From assembly GCA_022572825.1 (NCBI GenBank), contig JACZVE010000032.1, positions 1 to 13,480 on the forward strand: a stretch of 13,480 bases of DNA, written 5' to 3'. A program made the translations under genes and the position numbers. Positions 13,433 through 13,480 of the stretch are shown here, one piece after another. Position 1 is the stretch's first letter. Each line of letters opens with the position of its first letter. The notes beneath the pieces were generated by a model that did no database searches, was not told the origin of the DNA, and worked only from the letters and a program-made list of their open reading frames with translations. The DNA comes from SAR324 cluster bacterium (GTDB taxonomy: Bacteria; SAR324; JACQKK01).

Positions 13433-13452
13433 CCGCGGGCTGACGCCTGCGG
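13433..13452. repeat. Hairpin near the window end
   Basis: CCGCGGGC (13433-13440) pairs with GCCTGCGG (13445-13452) around TGAC, an 8-bp stem with one G-T pair. No T-run follows. It resembles a palindromic intergenic repeat unit more than a terminator. Confidence 0.35.
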
Positions 13453-13480
13453 CCCCTCTCCGCGATGTCTTTACGACAGG

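Larger units (their letters stand above)
12831..13480. other. 650-bp gene-poor end region
   Basis: No convincing gene, tRNA or transposase. It contains an imperfect 9-bp GC stem (12951-12959 with 12973-12981), a degraded dispersed repeat (13128-13207), a TATAAT-like hexamer on the - strand around 13390 with no -35 partner, and an 8-bp hairpin at 13433-13452. Short open frames at 13226-13431 lack ribosome sites and recognisable motifs. Confidence 0.55.

Overview
The window is GC-rich, densely coded bacterial chromosome holding housekeeping genes. The organism is Gram-negative-like: there is a secreted thioredoxin-fold protein, a periplasmic TAXI-type binding protein, and the yceD-rpmF-plsX-fab arrangement usual in proteobacteria and their relatives. 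I cannot name the phylum from the sequence. I find no phage, IS transposase, CRISPR array, tRNA or rRNA.

Left part, + strand (1-4123). After a structured leader (1-226) comes a tight run tsaE, a ProX/YbaK-type prolyl-tRNA editing deacylase gene, tsaB and tsaD, joined by stop/start overlaps of 3-4 bases. TsaB, TsaD and TsaE are three of the four bacterial proteins that make t6A37 in ANN-decoding tRNAs; TsaC is not here. The inserted deacylase clears mischarged tRNA, so the operon has a decoding-fidelity theme. A 381-bp gap with a second copy of the leader's palindromic repeat leads to a secreted TlpA-like thioredoxin gene.

Middle and right part, - strand (4206-10436). Read from right to left, this is yceD, rpmF, plsX, fabD, fabG, acpP, fabF and gcvH. 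It is the classic phospholipid/fatty-acid cluster, but fabH is missing between plsX and fabD, where only 55 bp remain. The cluster is broken by an unusually long 364-bp fabD-fabG gap and ends with gcvH. PlsX makes acyl-phosphate from acyl-ACP, FabD loads malonyl onto ACP, FabG and FabF reduce and elongate, and the same ACP pool supplies the octanoyl group from which the GcvH lipoyl arm is made.

Right end, - strand (10868-12830). fmt (methionyl-tRNA formyltransferase) lies 55 bp downstream of a gene for a TAXI-type TRAP solute-binding protein that has no permease beside it. The last 650 bp hold no convincing gene, only palindromic and degraded repeat-like sequence.

The unusual content is mostly structural: a two-copy palindromic intergenic element, a terminator-like hairpin inside a possible leader ORF before tsaE, nested inverted repeats before fmt/yceD, a perfect 19-bp dyad in the fabD-fabG gap, signature-residue departures in TsaD, and the missing fabH. 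I see no evidence of a wholly new multi-gene system.
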